DNA from: Lachnospiraceae bacterium
GTDB taxonomy: Bacteria; Bacillota; Clostridia; Lachnospirales; Lachnospiraceae
Assembly (NCBI GenBank): GCA_029067205.1
Contig: JAIEEY010000078.1
Span: forward strand, 25,203 to 89,202
Length of the DNA stretch: 64,000 nt
Direction of reading: 5' to 3'
Made by a program: the position numbers and the translations under genes. This document shows, in pieces, positions 1 to 9,676 of the stretch (position 1 is its first letter; each line of letters begins with the position of its first letter). Under the pieces are notes generated by a model that was not told where the DNA came from, ran no database searches, and was given only the letters and a program-made list of their open reading frames with translations.

Positions 1-1
1 G

Positions 2-3000
2 AAAAAAAATCTGCGTCCACTGGATGTTTTTGGCGTCTATAAACTTACAGGACAGGAAATACAGGTTGCCGACCTTGCAGTCACACAGGCATACCTTGAA
101 AAGAATGCGTATAAACAGAAAGCTCTTCTTAATCTGTCAGATGAAAACAAGGAACAATATGAGCCTGTCTCCCTGTCGAGGCAGTATTTTTTCGCTGGAA
201 CGTATCCGATAGGAGACATTGCCCTCTATGAAAAGATAGAAGAGCGTGTAGTCAGGATGAATGAGGTTTTTTATCCAGAACTTAAAACACTTTCAAAATC
301 TGATAATTTCGGACTTTACAGATTGCGTCAATATATTGGATCGGACAGCTATGATCGTCTTGCCCGGCAGCTCTCGTGGGAGATCAGGGATAATAATCCT
401 GTTGTAAATGAGCAGGCCATCAGGAATGCGATTACAATATGTCAGGATCTCGAAAGGCGCGGGCTGCCCTTTACAATTGAGAAGGACAGTAATGCCGGAC
501 AGTTGAAGGCAACAGTATCTCTTGGGAAAAAGGATTCCATTGACATCAGGATTTTTGACTATGAAAATCCTAATTATGTAGGGCGTACCTTTAATGGGAC
601 TGCATCATATTTTCGGTTTGCATCCAAGTCATCTGATGGAATAAAATCTGATATTTATTTTCCGAATGAAGATGATGTTCTTGTTCTGCTTGCACATAGT
701 CTGGGCGAGCATCCGCAAACGCCTGAGCCAAAACCGGATGGTACGCACTTTATGGTGGGAGAAAACGGGGATGTCAGGCAGTATGATGGCAATACATCAG
801 TTCCGGTATTGACACGAAACAATGAACATTACAATATGGCATACTGGTCAGCTGAGAATTCCAATACATTTTATAAACTGGTCCGCAACAATGACGGATA
901 CATACAGCCCGTATATATCTATAATGAAGGCTACAGCAAAGCAGGAACAGAGAACAGGAAATTTGAAACTCCTGATGATGCAAGGAAATATATTGATGAG
1001 AGCATAGAGCTGGCAAAACAGAATTTTCAAAATGTAACGCTTGGAGCTGGGTTTTCGGAAAGAGCTGAAACAACAGGAGCAGATTTTCCAGACTCTTATA
1101 TATCAGATATCAAGAAACTGCAGCTGAAATATCGTGAATATCTTGATTATGATGATGTATTACTGCAGGAAGCCGGGGAATCGAACGAAGCATATTCACA
1201 AAGACTGGAGGAATTTAGACATGATGAAAATGCAGAACTGCCTGATCATGCAGAAAAGCGGGCAAAAATAATTGAACACAGCAGTGAGACAGCCCGCATT
1301 CTCCTCGGACATTCTGAAGGCACTGGTTCTGAAGATAACCCTGTTACACTGAATGTCGCTGCAGTTGCCGAATATTCCGGTGAACGTGAGACTGACCTGA
1401 TCGCTGCAATGAAAGCCTGTGGCACGGATACAAAATTTGACCTGATGCAGACGGATGAATTTAACATGAACCGGATACGTGAGATGCTCGTCACATATGA
1501 TGAAGGTTCTGGCGAGTCCATGCTGGAAAATAGCAGTCTGTCGCCATTCATGTCGCATATCAGGGATACAGTCCTTGATTCACTGGCGGCACAGGGAGTT
1601 GGGGTATCTGCTTTAGATATTGACCAGAATGGGATCATACGGTATGAGGGTACTGTTGTCAATAAAATGCTGCATGATGGAGACATGGAACCGGAAACCA
1701 GACAGATAACAGGTTATATCGGGCAGGTTTTTGAGCCTGATGAGAGGGGAGTGATTGTAACACGGTATAACCATGATGATAACCGGGCGATCATTCCAAA
1801 GTATACGGCAACGGTTGAGAGACCTGATCCTGAAACAAACCTGTCTTTGGAAAACCGAACGATATGCTGTGGTTATGAGGAGATGCTTGACCGTAGAATA
1901 AGGCTGAATATACACCGTGATTTTGCGGGCAGAACATTTGATTCGGATTTTAATACAACACAGCTGAATGGCATTTACCGCGAATTGTATTCTACAAAGA
2001 TACCGGCAGATTATATGACCTATTACCGCGCAAAAGGAATGGATGATGAATATATAGAAGCACTGATTAAAACCCAGAAATCAATTGTGAGGTATCCGAC
2101 ATCCTATATAGAAAACTCAACACTTAATACGTGGTATGACCTGAAAAAAAGAAATTTCATCAATGACATAAATAAGGATAATTCCTCCGTTACTCTTGAA
2201 AATATTGCCATTCTGAAAGATTGTGAAGCGTTTGATTCATTGGCGACTGGAAATGCCAGAAATCAAGGAATTTTACGCTATATGAGGGAACACGCGTACG
2301 TCAATCCTGATACGGGACATTTGGAACCGCCCCGTAATCCTGATGGCACAATCAATGAAAGTGATAAAATGGCGTTGCTGAATCTCCCAATGTTCCGCTA
2401 TATTGACTATAATCCGGCAGACAGGGTGGTCATGGTGGTTGGAAACAGCATTGATTGTTTACAAGTTGACAAGAAAACTGCCATAGCGCATATGGCTATT
2501 GAGGGATGGTGTATGGATGACGCTTATGTTGTTTCCAAAGAGTATGCGGAGCGCCATCTTGTCAATTCCGGTGATGCAGACACAACAAAGAAATTAGATT
2601 TGGATGTTATCAAGCCACATATCTGCGATTCTGACGGTTTTCTTATGACATCATTCGGTGAGGATGGGCAGGAATTTGTGCAGTTTTATGGCCATAGTTA
2701 TCCGCTTGATGAAGTCAACAGCAGATTTGACAAGCCTGAAAATGAGCAGTCAAGGGAAGAATTATGTGCTGAATATATCAAGGAAGAGCTTATTGCGAAT
2801 GATATAGGGCTGCGCCCGCTAATGGCGGGAGATAAAATTTGCGATCTGGGCGGCAATAAAGGCGTCATATCACTTGTCGTTGACAGAAATATGCCGCAAG
2901 AAACTGCAAAACGACTGAACCTGGAATATGAGGTTGAATTGTTTAAAATCAATGATGAACTTGAAGTCGTGGGAGCGCCTTTTACAGCACCAAGCCGTAT

Positions 3001-6000
3001 GAATGCGGGTACTGTAAGGGAGATGATGGAAAACGCAAGGGAATTAAAGCTTCCGGACGGGACAGTGATCGAAGGCGGAATGGGTACGGCCAGTATGATC
3101 ATTACGGACAAGCTCGTCGATGAAAAAACGCATATTTATGATGATGAAACGCATGGCGACGGAAAGGGCAGGAATGCGTCATCACAGTTTGCATGGCAGC
3201 TTCAGGCAAAACACGCTGATACATTCATGCGGTTAATATATGGTCAGAATGACAAGAATTTTGGAAAGGTGCGCGAACGTCTGATTGCTCTTGGCTATGA
3301 TATGGACGAAAGCAATTGTCCGATAAAGGGATACTCGCCGCATAGCATTACAGTCAATGATGATTCAGGGGAGAGAGTCGTTAATGAGACAAGGAACATA
3401 ATTGAAATAGGGGAGGCGGAAATTTATCCATCAAAGGATGGTTTACAGAACCGGACAGATTTAAAGGAGGCAGTCAAAAAGTTACAGGGAGAACTATCAC
3501 AAAAAGGAGGTTTTATCAGAATCCCGTTTGAGATCGAACTGGAATCAGGTGTAAAGACAGAGCCGGCATATGATGGAAAAGGCGGTTATCTTATGCCCGT
3601 TCTCTCACCACTGATGCGTGCGGATGAGACATATGATGACGGCTCGAAGATAATACATGATTATACGCGCAAATATCTCAGCATTGCGCGCCATGCGCTT
3701 GATTACAAGGCAAAAGATGCCCAGATCAGGGAGTACCGCCGTCTGCTCAATAATGAACCTGATGAGGATGGAAATTATGGAGTCAGCAAAAAGGTTGCGG
3801 TGGAGCGGAAAAGTAAGGGCCAGATATTAAAAGGCGCAGAGGTATACCGGTATAAGATAAGAAAACCGATAAGTGAAAAAGATGATATACAAAAGAAGGC
3901 ACAGGCTGCATATAACGAACTAGCAAAAAATCTGCATGATACCTATTTTGTTGGTAAGAAAAATGTATGTAAAACAGAGCTGATGTGCAGGATGATCCAA
4001 AACTCTGCCACTGCAGTATGGTTTCCTGATCCGCGTCTGAAAATTGATGAATGCCGCATGACTGATGAGATGATGAAAAAGCTTCATCTGAAAGAAGGTG
4101 ACAGGGCTCTTTTGTGGCGTGATCCTCTGTTGAGGCCCGAAGGGGTTGCCGTACTGACGGTAAGGCGCTGTGCCCCGGGAGACCAGCCCATTGTTGGCAT
4201 TGCTGTCAATCCAGTAATAGACAAACGGTTTGATGGAGATTTTAATGGTGACAGTGTTGCTGTCTGCTCGCTTTCAAATGCAGTATTCCTGAAAGATGTT
4301 GGAAAAGCAGATCTCCGTGTAAACAGACTTCTAAAAAGAATTGAACAGATGCAGGCAGATGATCCGGAAAACCAGGAACAGCTTGAACGGCTTGAAAAAC
4401 AGTTTTCAAAGGCAAAAAAAGATTATGACATGGCATGCGAGGATCTGGAGTTTTTTAATGGTGCCAGGGATGAAGTGATCGATAAGTTCAGTGTCGTAAA
4501 TACACTTACAGATCTTGCGGAGACTCCCGATGATCCAAAAACACCTGAAGAAGTGGTTTTTGCTTTAAATTTTGGTCTTGACATTGCATCTGCAAAGGGT
4601 AAGATCCAGGAAAGCGGTCAGACAGTTATGGTCCCTGATTCGGAAGGGAACATGACAGATGTCCTGGAGCTGCCCGAGCTTGCAAAATATGACATTATCG
4701 AAGGAAATAATGCGGCGGCGCTTGGCAAACTCAATATATATGTGCAGACATTGTTTGGATATGCTGACGCATCAGATTACAATGATTACAGCAGCTGGGA
4801 AAATTATTATGAATCACAGAACCGCATGATTGTTGACCATAAAGCAAAGGGAAAAATGAAGTCAATGGTTGAATGTGCGAAATATGCTAATACAGGAGTG
4901 ACCTTTGTGTGTGATGGTGATGACCATATATATACAGCAGAGGAAATGAATGAGCGTATGGACAGTGATAAGAGTGCAATCTTCCGCATTAATACAGCTG
5001 ACGGGGCAGTAACGGACTATGGGACGCCTGTTATCCATGTTGAGATCAATAATCCTAATCTTAGTGAGGAACAGAGGAATGAGATCATCCGACGAAAAGA
5101 TGAGATGAAGGATATGATAAGGCAGGTACAGCTTGCAACAGCGATCAAAACAATCGGAACCGGAACTGCGGGGGCTTTTTCCCAAAAGGGTATCAAGATA
5201 ACACGTGACAATGAACCGCTCAACACGCTGGAGATTACATATGGAGCCACGCAGGGTATCCTGCAGGCAAAACATGATGCCGTGCAGGCAGAGCAGCTCT
5301 ATACCATATTAAGGGATACACTGCCATCACTGTTAAGGGGAAAGCCCATTTTGAATGATCCTGATAAGGGATGGATACCGCACGCAGTAAATGGAGATAA
5401 AAATCTCAGTAAGAATGAATTTATACAACAGTATTATGATCTGTGCAATTCCCCGGACGGATTAAATTATAACGTCTGCAGGCAGAGGATTGAGAATCTT
5501 GCCAATGTTCTTTATACAGTCGATGAGGGTGGAAAGGAGAAATTTATAAGCTTTTATGATGACGAATATGCATCCAATCTTGACAGGTGTGCCTATCCAA
5601 AAGGAAATGACAGCCTGAAAGTAATAAAAGAGATTGCAGAGCTGAATATGGATCTGCCAAAAGATAAGCGCAATTCTATATTTAACAGCAGGGCTTCAAA
5701 GCAGTTTGTCCCAGATAAGGACAGTGCAAGATTTGAAATAAGTACAGTGCAGCATGTCAATGATATGCAATTAGAAGCAGCAAATTCCATGGATGAGGAT
5801 AAAAATTCAGAAAAGTGTGTCATTCAGGATGACAAAGGTGCTAAAAAACAAAATAGTGACCGTAAATCCGGCAGAAATCTTGATAACCGCATCCTTGTGA
5901 TCGGACCAACACCGGAAAAGCTGTATGGAAATGATATGGACAGAAAGGCAATAGAAAAATACAAAAGATTAAATCAGGAATTGAAGGGATATACCCAGAA

Positions 6001-6535
6001 GCTGTACGAAGACGGCTATCGTGAGTTTGTTACAATCTCGGCGCCTGGTTATAACAAGCTTTTATTTGAGGCTGTTAATGATCTAAAAGAGAAACATCCC
6101 GGAGAGGTAAAGAGTTTTGTCCTGTGTCCGTCCAAAGACTGTTATAAGGATTATACGGAGGAGGAAAATCACTTGTTTGTATCTAAAGGTATCAAAAAAA
6201 TGATCGATGAATCAGATAAGTACATTGATGTGTCGGAAAAATTAAAAGGCGGAATGGATGAAGCTGTCGCTATCAGCAAGCATGTATCTGTAATGTATCC
6301 GGAAGGCGGTAATTCATGGCACAAGAGAAGAGATGATGTATTGGCGCGATATATGCAGATTGTGCATAAATATGGAAATGATCTGAAACAGCATGAGTTT
6401 TTCCCAGAGGATACAAATGCGTACAGGGAATATCACAGTTCTGTTGGAAAGCAGGCAAGATGTGATAATCTGGCTTTATATGATGCACAAGAAGCGCATT
6501 CCAAAAATAATGACAAGAGTATGCAGTATAACTGA
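2..6535 (+). CDS. Giant single-chain RNA polymerase-like protein (beta-type DPBB followed by beta'-type DPBB), 5' end outside the window; possible C-terminal SLOG/DUF1273-like domain
   Basis: Frame of the 2092-aa ORF is open without a stop back to nt 2 (KKNLRPLDVFGVYKLTGQEIQ...RVVRMNEV). Motif LMAGDKICDLGGNKGVI + APFTAPSRMNAG resembles RNAP beta GDK..GRHGNKGVIS...PSRMNIGQ; LLWRDPLLRPEGVAVLTVRR...NPVIDKRFDGDFNGDSVAV resembles beta' NRaPTLHR...NADFDGDQMAV. Confidence 0.8.
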   Translation, partial: KKNLRPLDVFGVYKLTGQEIQVADLAVTQAYLEKNAYKQKALLNLSDENKEQYEPVSLSRQYFFAGTYPIGDIALYEKIEERVVRMNEVFYPELKTLSKSDNFGLYRLRQYIGSDSYDRLARQLSWEIRDNNPVVNEQAIRNAITICQDLERRGLPFTIEKDSNAGQLKATVSLGKKDSIDIRIFDYENPNYVGRTFNGTASYFRFASKSSDGIKSDIYFPNEDDVLVLLAHSLGEHPQTPEPKPDGTHFMVGENGDVRQYDGNTSVPVLTRNNEHYNMAYWSAENSNTFYKLVRNNDGYIQPVYIYNEGYSKAGTENRKFETPDDARKYIDESIELAKQNFQNVTLGAGFSERAETTGADFPDSYISDIKKLQLKYREYLDYDDVLLQEAGESNEAYSQRLEEFRHDENAELPDHAEKRAKIIEHSSETARILLGHSEGTGSEDNPVTLNVAAVAEYSGERETDLIAAMKACGTDTKFDLMQTDEFNMNRIREMLVTYDEGSGESMLENSSLSPFMSHIRDTVLDSLAAQGVGVSALDIDQNGIIRYEGTVVNKMLHDGDMEPETRQITGYIGQVFEPDERGVIVTRYNHDDNRAIIPKYTATVERPDPETNLSLENRTICCGYEEMLDRRIRLNIHRDFAGRTFDSDFNTTQLNGIYRELYSTKIPADYMTYYRAKGMDDEYIEALIKTQKSIVRYPTSYIENSTLNTWYDLKKRNFINDINKDNSSVTLENIAILKDCEAFDSLATGNARNQGILRYMREHAYVNPDTGHLEPPRNPDGTINESDKMALLNLPMFRYIDYNPADRVVMVVGNSIDCLQVDKKTAIAHMAIEGWCMDDAYVVSKEYAERHLVNSGDADTTKKLDLDVIKPHICDSDGFLMTSFGEDGQEFVQFYGHSYPLDEVNSRFDKPENEQSREELCAEYIKEELIANDIGLRPLMAGDKICDLGGNKGVISLVVDRNMPQETAKRLNLEYEVELFKINDELEVVGAPFTAPSRMNAGTVREMMENARELKLPDGTVIEGGMGTASMIITDKLVDEKTHIYDDETHGDGKGRNASSQFAWQLQAKHADTFMRLIYGQNDKNFGKVRERLIALGYDMDESNCPIKGYSPHSITVNDDSGERVVNETRNIIEIGEAEIYPSKDGLQNRTDLKEAVKKLQGELSQKGGFIRIPFEIELESGVKTEPAYDGKGGYLMPVLSPLMRADETYDDGSKIIHDYTRKYLSIARHALDYKAKDAQIREYRRLLNNEPDEDGNYGVSKKVAVERKSKGQILKGAEVYRYKIRKPISEKDDIQKKAQAAYNELAKNLHDTYFVGKKNVCKTELMCRMIQNSATAVWFPDPRLKIDECRMTDEMMKKLHLKEGDRALLWRDPLLRPEGVAVLTVRRCAPGDQPIVGIAVNPVIDKRFDGDFNGDSVAVCSLSNAVFLKDVGKADLRVNRLLKRIEQMQADDPENQEQLERLEKQFSKAKKDYDMACEDLEFFNGARDEVIDKFSVVNTLTDLAETPDDPKTPEEVVFALNFGLDIASAKGKIQESGQTVMVPDSEGNMTDVLELPELAKYDIIEGNNAAALGKLNIYVQTLFGYADASDYNDYSSWENYYESQNRMIVDHKAKGKMKSMVECAKYANTGVTFVCDGDDHIYTAEEMNERMDSDKSAIFRINTADGAVTDYGTPVIHVEINNPNLSEEQRNEIIRRKDEMKDMIRQVQLATAIKTIGTGTAGAFSQKGIKITRDNEPLNTLEITYGATQGILQAKHDAVQAEQLYTILRDTLPSLLRGKPILNDPDKGWIPHAVNGDKNLSKNEFIQQYYDLCNSPDGLNYNVCRQRIENLANVLYTVDEGGKEKFISFYDDEYASNLDRCAYPKGNDSLKVIKEIAELNMDLPKDKRNSIFNSRASKQFVPDKDSARFEISTVQHVNDMQLEAANSMDEDKNSEKCVIQDDKGAKKQNSDRKSGRNLDNRILVIGPTPEKLYGNDMDRKAIEKYKRLNQELKGYTQKLYEDGYREFVTISAPGYNKLLFEAVNDLKEKHPGEVKSFVLCPSKDCYKDYTEEENHLFVSKGIKKMIDESDKYIDVSEKLKGGMDEAVAISKHVSVMYPEGGNSWHKRRDDVLARYMQIVHKYGNDLKQHEFFPEDTNAYREYHSSVGKQARCDNLALYDAQEAHSKNNDKSMQYN

Positions 6536-6559
6536 TGATCAGTAAGTGAAAGGAAAAGT

Positions 6560-7072
6560 ATGGGAATTTTATATGAGACAGCAACATTAACACAACATAA
6601 TACCAGGGAGGGCAAATTTTTATTTAACAGAAGTCTTGAAACAAGGGAAAGAAATGATCCTGATAGAAAATTTGATAACGAATTTCAGGAACAGAAAGGG
6701 CAGATGTTAAGCGAACAGATTCCAGAATTACAAGTACCCATAAGGAACTATGCGTCCATAGGTTCTGATGTAAAAAAGGTGCTTGAAAAAGCAGAACAGT
6801 TGGACGATAAGAAAGATATGTCATATGGGCAGCCTGCATTAAGCGATTCAAATGAAAGGGCAGCGCAGCAGCTGATCGTCCACAGGACTGAGGCATATGG
6901 TTATTTTGATGAACTGGGTAAAAAACTTGGAAAGATCGCAAAGAATACTGAAACAAAGGAAGATGACAGATACGCCGAGTCCCTGCGTGGGAGATTAGGA
7001 GCGGAGCTTGCAAACATCAATTCAGTTTCAGTAGGGGATGTTGAAAATGCTTTTTATGAATTATCAAAATAA
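6560..7072 (+). CDS. Hypothetical protein, co-directional with RNAP-like gene
   Basis: 170-aa ORF, RBS-like gaaaggaaaag upstream, 24-nt gap from the preceding gene. Confidence 0.6.
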   Translation: MGILYETATLTQHNTREGKFLFNRSLETRERNDPDRKFDNEFQEQKGQMLSEQIPELQVPIRNYASIGSDVKKVLEKAEQLDDKKDMSYGQPALSDSNERAAQQLIVHRTEAYGYFDELGKKLGKIAKNTETKEDDRYAESLRGRLGAELANINSVSVGDVENAFYELSK

Positions 7073-7084
7073 GGAGATCACAAA

Positions 7085-9625
7085 ATGTTCGAAGTCAACA
7101 GGGCAATTAACAATTTCAAAGTAAATTATTCCCAGGCAAAGAGCCGTGCTGCTCTGGTAAAGGGCGAGACTACATGGCAGTGTCCTAATAATCCGGGCGG
7201 GTATTTATATCGAAGCCCGGATGGTGCGGTGGGACCTCTGGCAGAATTTGATGCTCAATTTAAGAGTTCAATGTACAAATTTTACGAAGATGATAAAAAA
7301 ATGAACAGATATAAAAGGGAAATGCATGATCTTATTAAAAAGGGCAGGAAGTATGACTATATGGTCAGTTTATCAGAAGAAGCAGCTAAAAGTGATCTTG
7401 AAAACCGGATAGATTTTACGCAGGAAAGAGTGGATAAGATTCCTGCAGAATTATTGGAAACGGGATTGGAGAAAGGTGTTTTCATTATCAGGGACCAGGA
7501 GAACCATATAGTTGATTTACCCAAAGCCCCCGACTGCAAATATGATGCAGAATATCTTCATTTTGATAAGCAACGGCAGATGGCAAGAATGGCAGAACTG
7601 CTGTGTGGTAAAGGTCATAAACTTGCCAAGAATCCAATTTCTAAAAATGTAAACAGTAAAAATCATGAGCGTCTGCGTAGGGATGTGGATCATATTGAGA
7701 ATGGGATAAATCCTGATATTGCCCGTTTCAATGAGAAATATGGTACGAATATTGACGCAGTGCTACAAGATTATGAGAAATTAAAGGGCAATCATTTCAA
7801 TATAAATGGACAACGGTTTATCAATGATGATTTTACAAAGGAAGAAGAAGCATTTGCGTTATTTAAGGCAATCGAACATTTTAGTGCACCAAGCAGGGAG
7901 GAATTATACGAATATTTTAATGAGATACGCAGAGTTGCTTCATCAGATAAGAAAAATCAAATGAAACAGGATAACCGGCATCTTGAAGAAGCACCTATGG
8001 AAGATCAGCAGAAAAAGGTTCAGGACGGGGAAAAAGAAAACAAACAGACTAAGGATGCTTCATGGGATGCCCTTATCCAGAAATTATGTCAGTTTTTTAT
8101 TGACTATACAAGAGATCCAGCTGAAACTCTTAATAAATTTATGGCGGAATATTCTGATGCACTGCACAAGATTCAGGATGATTCGGATAATTCCTATCAT
8201 AGTGAATTAAATGAGCTGCTAAATACAAGTAAGAAACCAATCATTAAACATATCTCGGATGAACTGGCAAATGAAAGGACATCAAAAGAGTACATAACAC
8301 TTGATAAGTATCTGAAGGCAAAAGATAATCATATCGAAATATACCGTGGTTTTCTATCAGATGAGGATAACGCCGATATCAGGTTTGTGGATACTGATGG
8401 AAGAGAAGTAACTATCAAAAATGTCACAGACATGAATAAAACCGAAATGGAGGCATTGGTTGACCTGATCGATGACGGTAAAATAAATATGTCATTAGAT
8501 GGCAGGATTCTTGACAGTTTAACAAACGATGTATATATGAATGTGTATTGTGATCAGAATTTGTTACAAATATTTGAAAAACAGAATATGCAGCTGTTGA
8601 AGGAAGAATTGAATATGTTCCGTTCCATGGATAACAGGCAGAAAAAAGAGTATATTGAAAAGAGTGGATTTGATCCGGATGCTGCCAGAGATGCATATCG
8701 TTATTCATCCAGTAAGGTTAATGCTATAGAGCATGGTCAGGATATTACCAGTGCAGCTATGGAACAGTTAGGGTTATCTGTTGAAAAGAAAGATACTATT
8801 TTGAATAAAAGAATCAATGCATATCTCGCATCACAGGCTCTTCATTATGAACATTATAATCATGCATTCGAGAAGGCGATTGAGTCAGGAGAGCCTATTA
8901 CAGTCTATAACTACAAAAATAAAAGTATGAATCCAATAAAAATAGGGGAATTAAGTGAGCTTAGTCCAACTGACAGGATGGCTTTGGTTGATCTGATCGA
9001 CCATGACCGTATATTCATGTATGTGGGTGAAAAGAAGATAGAACCAATATATGATAAGTATACGAATCCAGACAATTACAAACAGGGTGGGGATTTTTAT
9101 TCACCAGAAATATCTGAAACAGAATTTAAGGCTATGGCTGAATTGCATTCGATTAGAGATATCAATGATAAAATAAGCAATTTAGATAAGATTCCTGCTA
9201 ATGATGGTTTAAGAAAAGAGCTGGAATCAGAAAAGATATACAGGAAAAGTATAGCAGATCATTTAAAGTGTGAGGATGCAAAGAGTACAGACACTTACCT
9301 GGTTTCGGCTAAGCATTTATGGCTTACTAAAAAGATAAACAATACAGGTAATCTAAGCGAATATTATAAAAGAGATAGTGCTGATATACAAAGGATGGTA
9401 TCTGACCGGGTAAAAACGGATACGGACAAAGATGCCCGGCATCCGGAACCCTGCAGTACCCCCCATTGTTTAAAAGACAACGAGGATTGGAATATCCGGC
9501 ATCCGGACCCGGATGCAGCGCCATTTTCCGGTCGTCTTGTAAGTGAAGCGTTCCAGATTTTAAACCAGGAGCAGATAAACAGGAATGATTTGCAGGATGA
9601 AGATTATGTGTTATGCTTTCATTAA
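7085..9625 (+). CDS. Large uncharacterised protein with an internal repeated module
   Basis: 846-aa ORF, RBS aaggag; internal similarity EMEALVDLIDDGKINMSLDGR vs DRMALVDLIDHDRIFMYVGEK. Confidence 0.7.
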   Translation: MFEVNRAINNFKVNYSQAKSRAALVKGETTWQCPNNPGGYLYRSPDGAVGPLAEFDAQFKSSMYKFYEDDKKMNRYKREMHDLIKKGRKYDYMVSLSEEAAKSDLENRIDFTQERVDKIPAELLETGLEKGVFIIRDQENHIVDLPKAPDCKYDAEYLHFDKQRQMARMAELLCGKGHKLAKNPISKNVNSKNHERLRRDVDHIENGINPDIARFNEKYGTNIDAVLQDYEKLKGNHFNINGQRFINDDFTKEEEAFALFKAIEHFSAPSREELYEYFNEIRRVASSDKKNQMKQDNRHLEEAPMEDQQKKVQDGEKENKQTKDASWDALIQKLCQFFIDYTRDPAETLNKFMAEYSDALHKIQDDSDNSYHSELNELLNTSKKPIIKHISDELANERTSKEYITLDKYLKAKDNHIEIYRGFLSDEDNADIRFVDTDGREVTIKNVTDMNKTEMEALVDLIDDGKINMSLDGRILDSLTNDVYMNVYCDQNLLQIFEKQNMQLLKEELNMFRSMDNRQKKEYIEKSGFDPDAARDAYRYSSSKVNAIEHGQDITSAAMEQLGLSVEKKDTILNKRINAYLASQALHYEHYNHAFEKAIESGEPITVYNYKNKSMNPIKIGELSELSPTDRMALVDLIDHDRIFMYVGEKKIEPIYDKYTNPDNYKQGGDFYSPEISETEFKAMAELHSIRDINDKISNLDKIPANDGLRKELESEKIYRKSIADHLKCEDAKSTDTYLVSAKHLWLTKKINNTGNLSEYYKRDSADIQRMVSDRVKTDTDKDARHPEPCSTPHCLKDNEDWNIRHPDPDAAPFSGRLVSEAFQILNQEQINRNDLQDEDYVLCFH

Positions 9626-9676
9626 GAGTCCGCTGCTCCATAGGATAAAGCAAGGGGGAGTTCCCTCCCCCGTAAA

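Noticed and set aside
2698-3111. Antisense ORFs within the RNAP-like gene (for example 137 aa on minus)
   Set aside because: Low-complexity Ser/Leu-rich shadow ORFs opposite a strongly supported coding frame.
4228-4240. Alternative reading of DKRFDGD as the beta' NADFDGD motif
   Set aside because: Downstream SVAVC after the second GD fits QMAVH better, so DFNGD is the more likely catalytic alignment; ambiguity noted in the finding.
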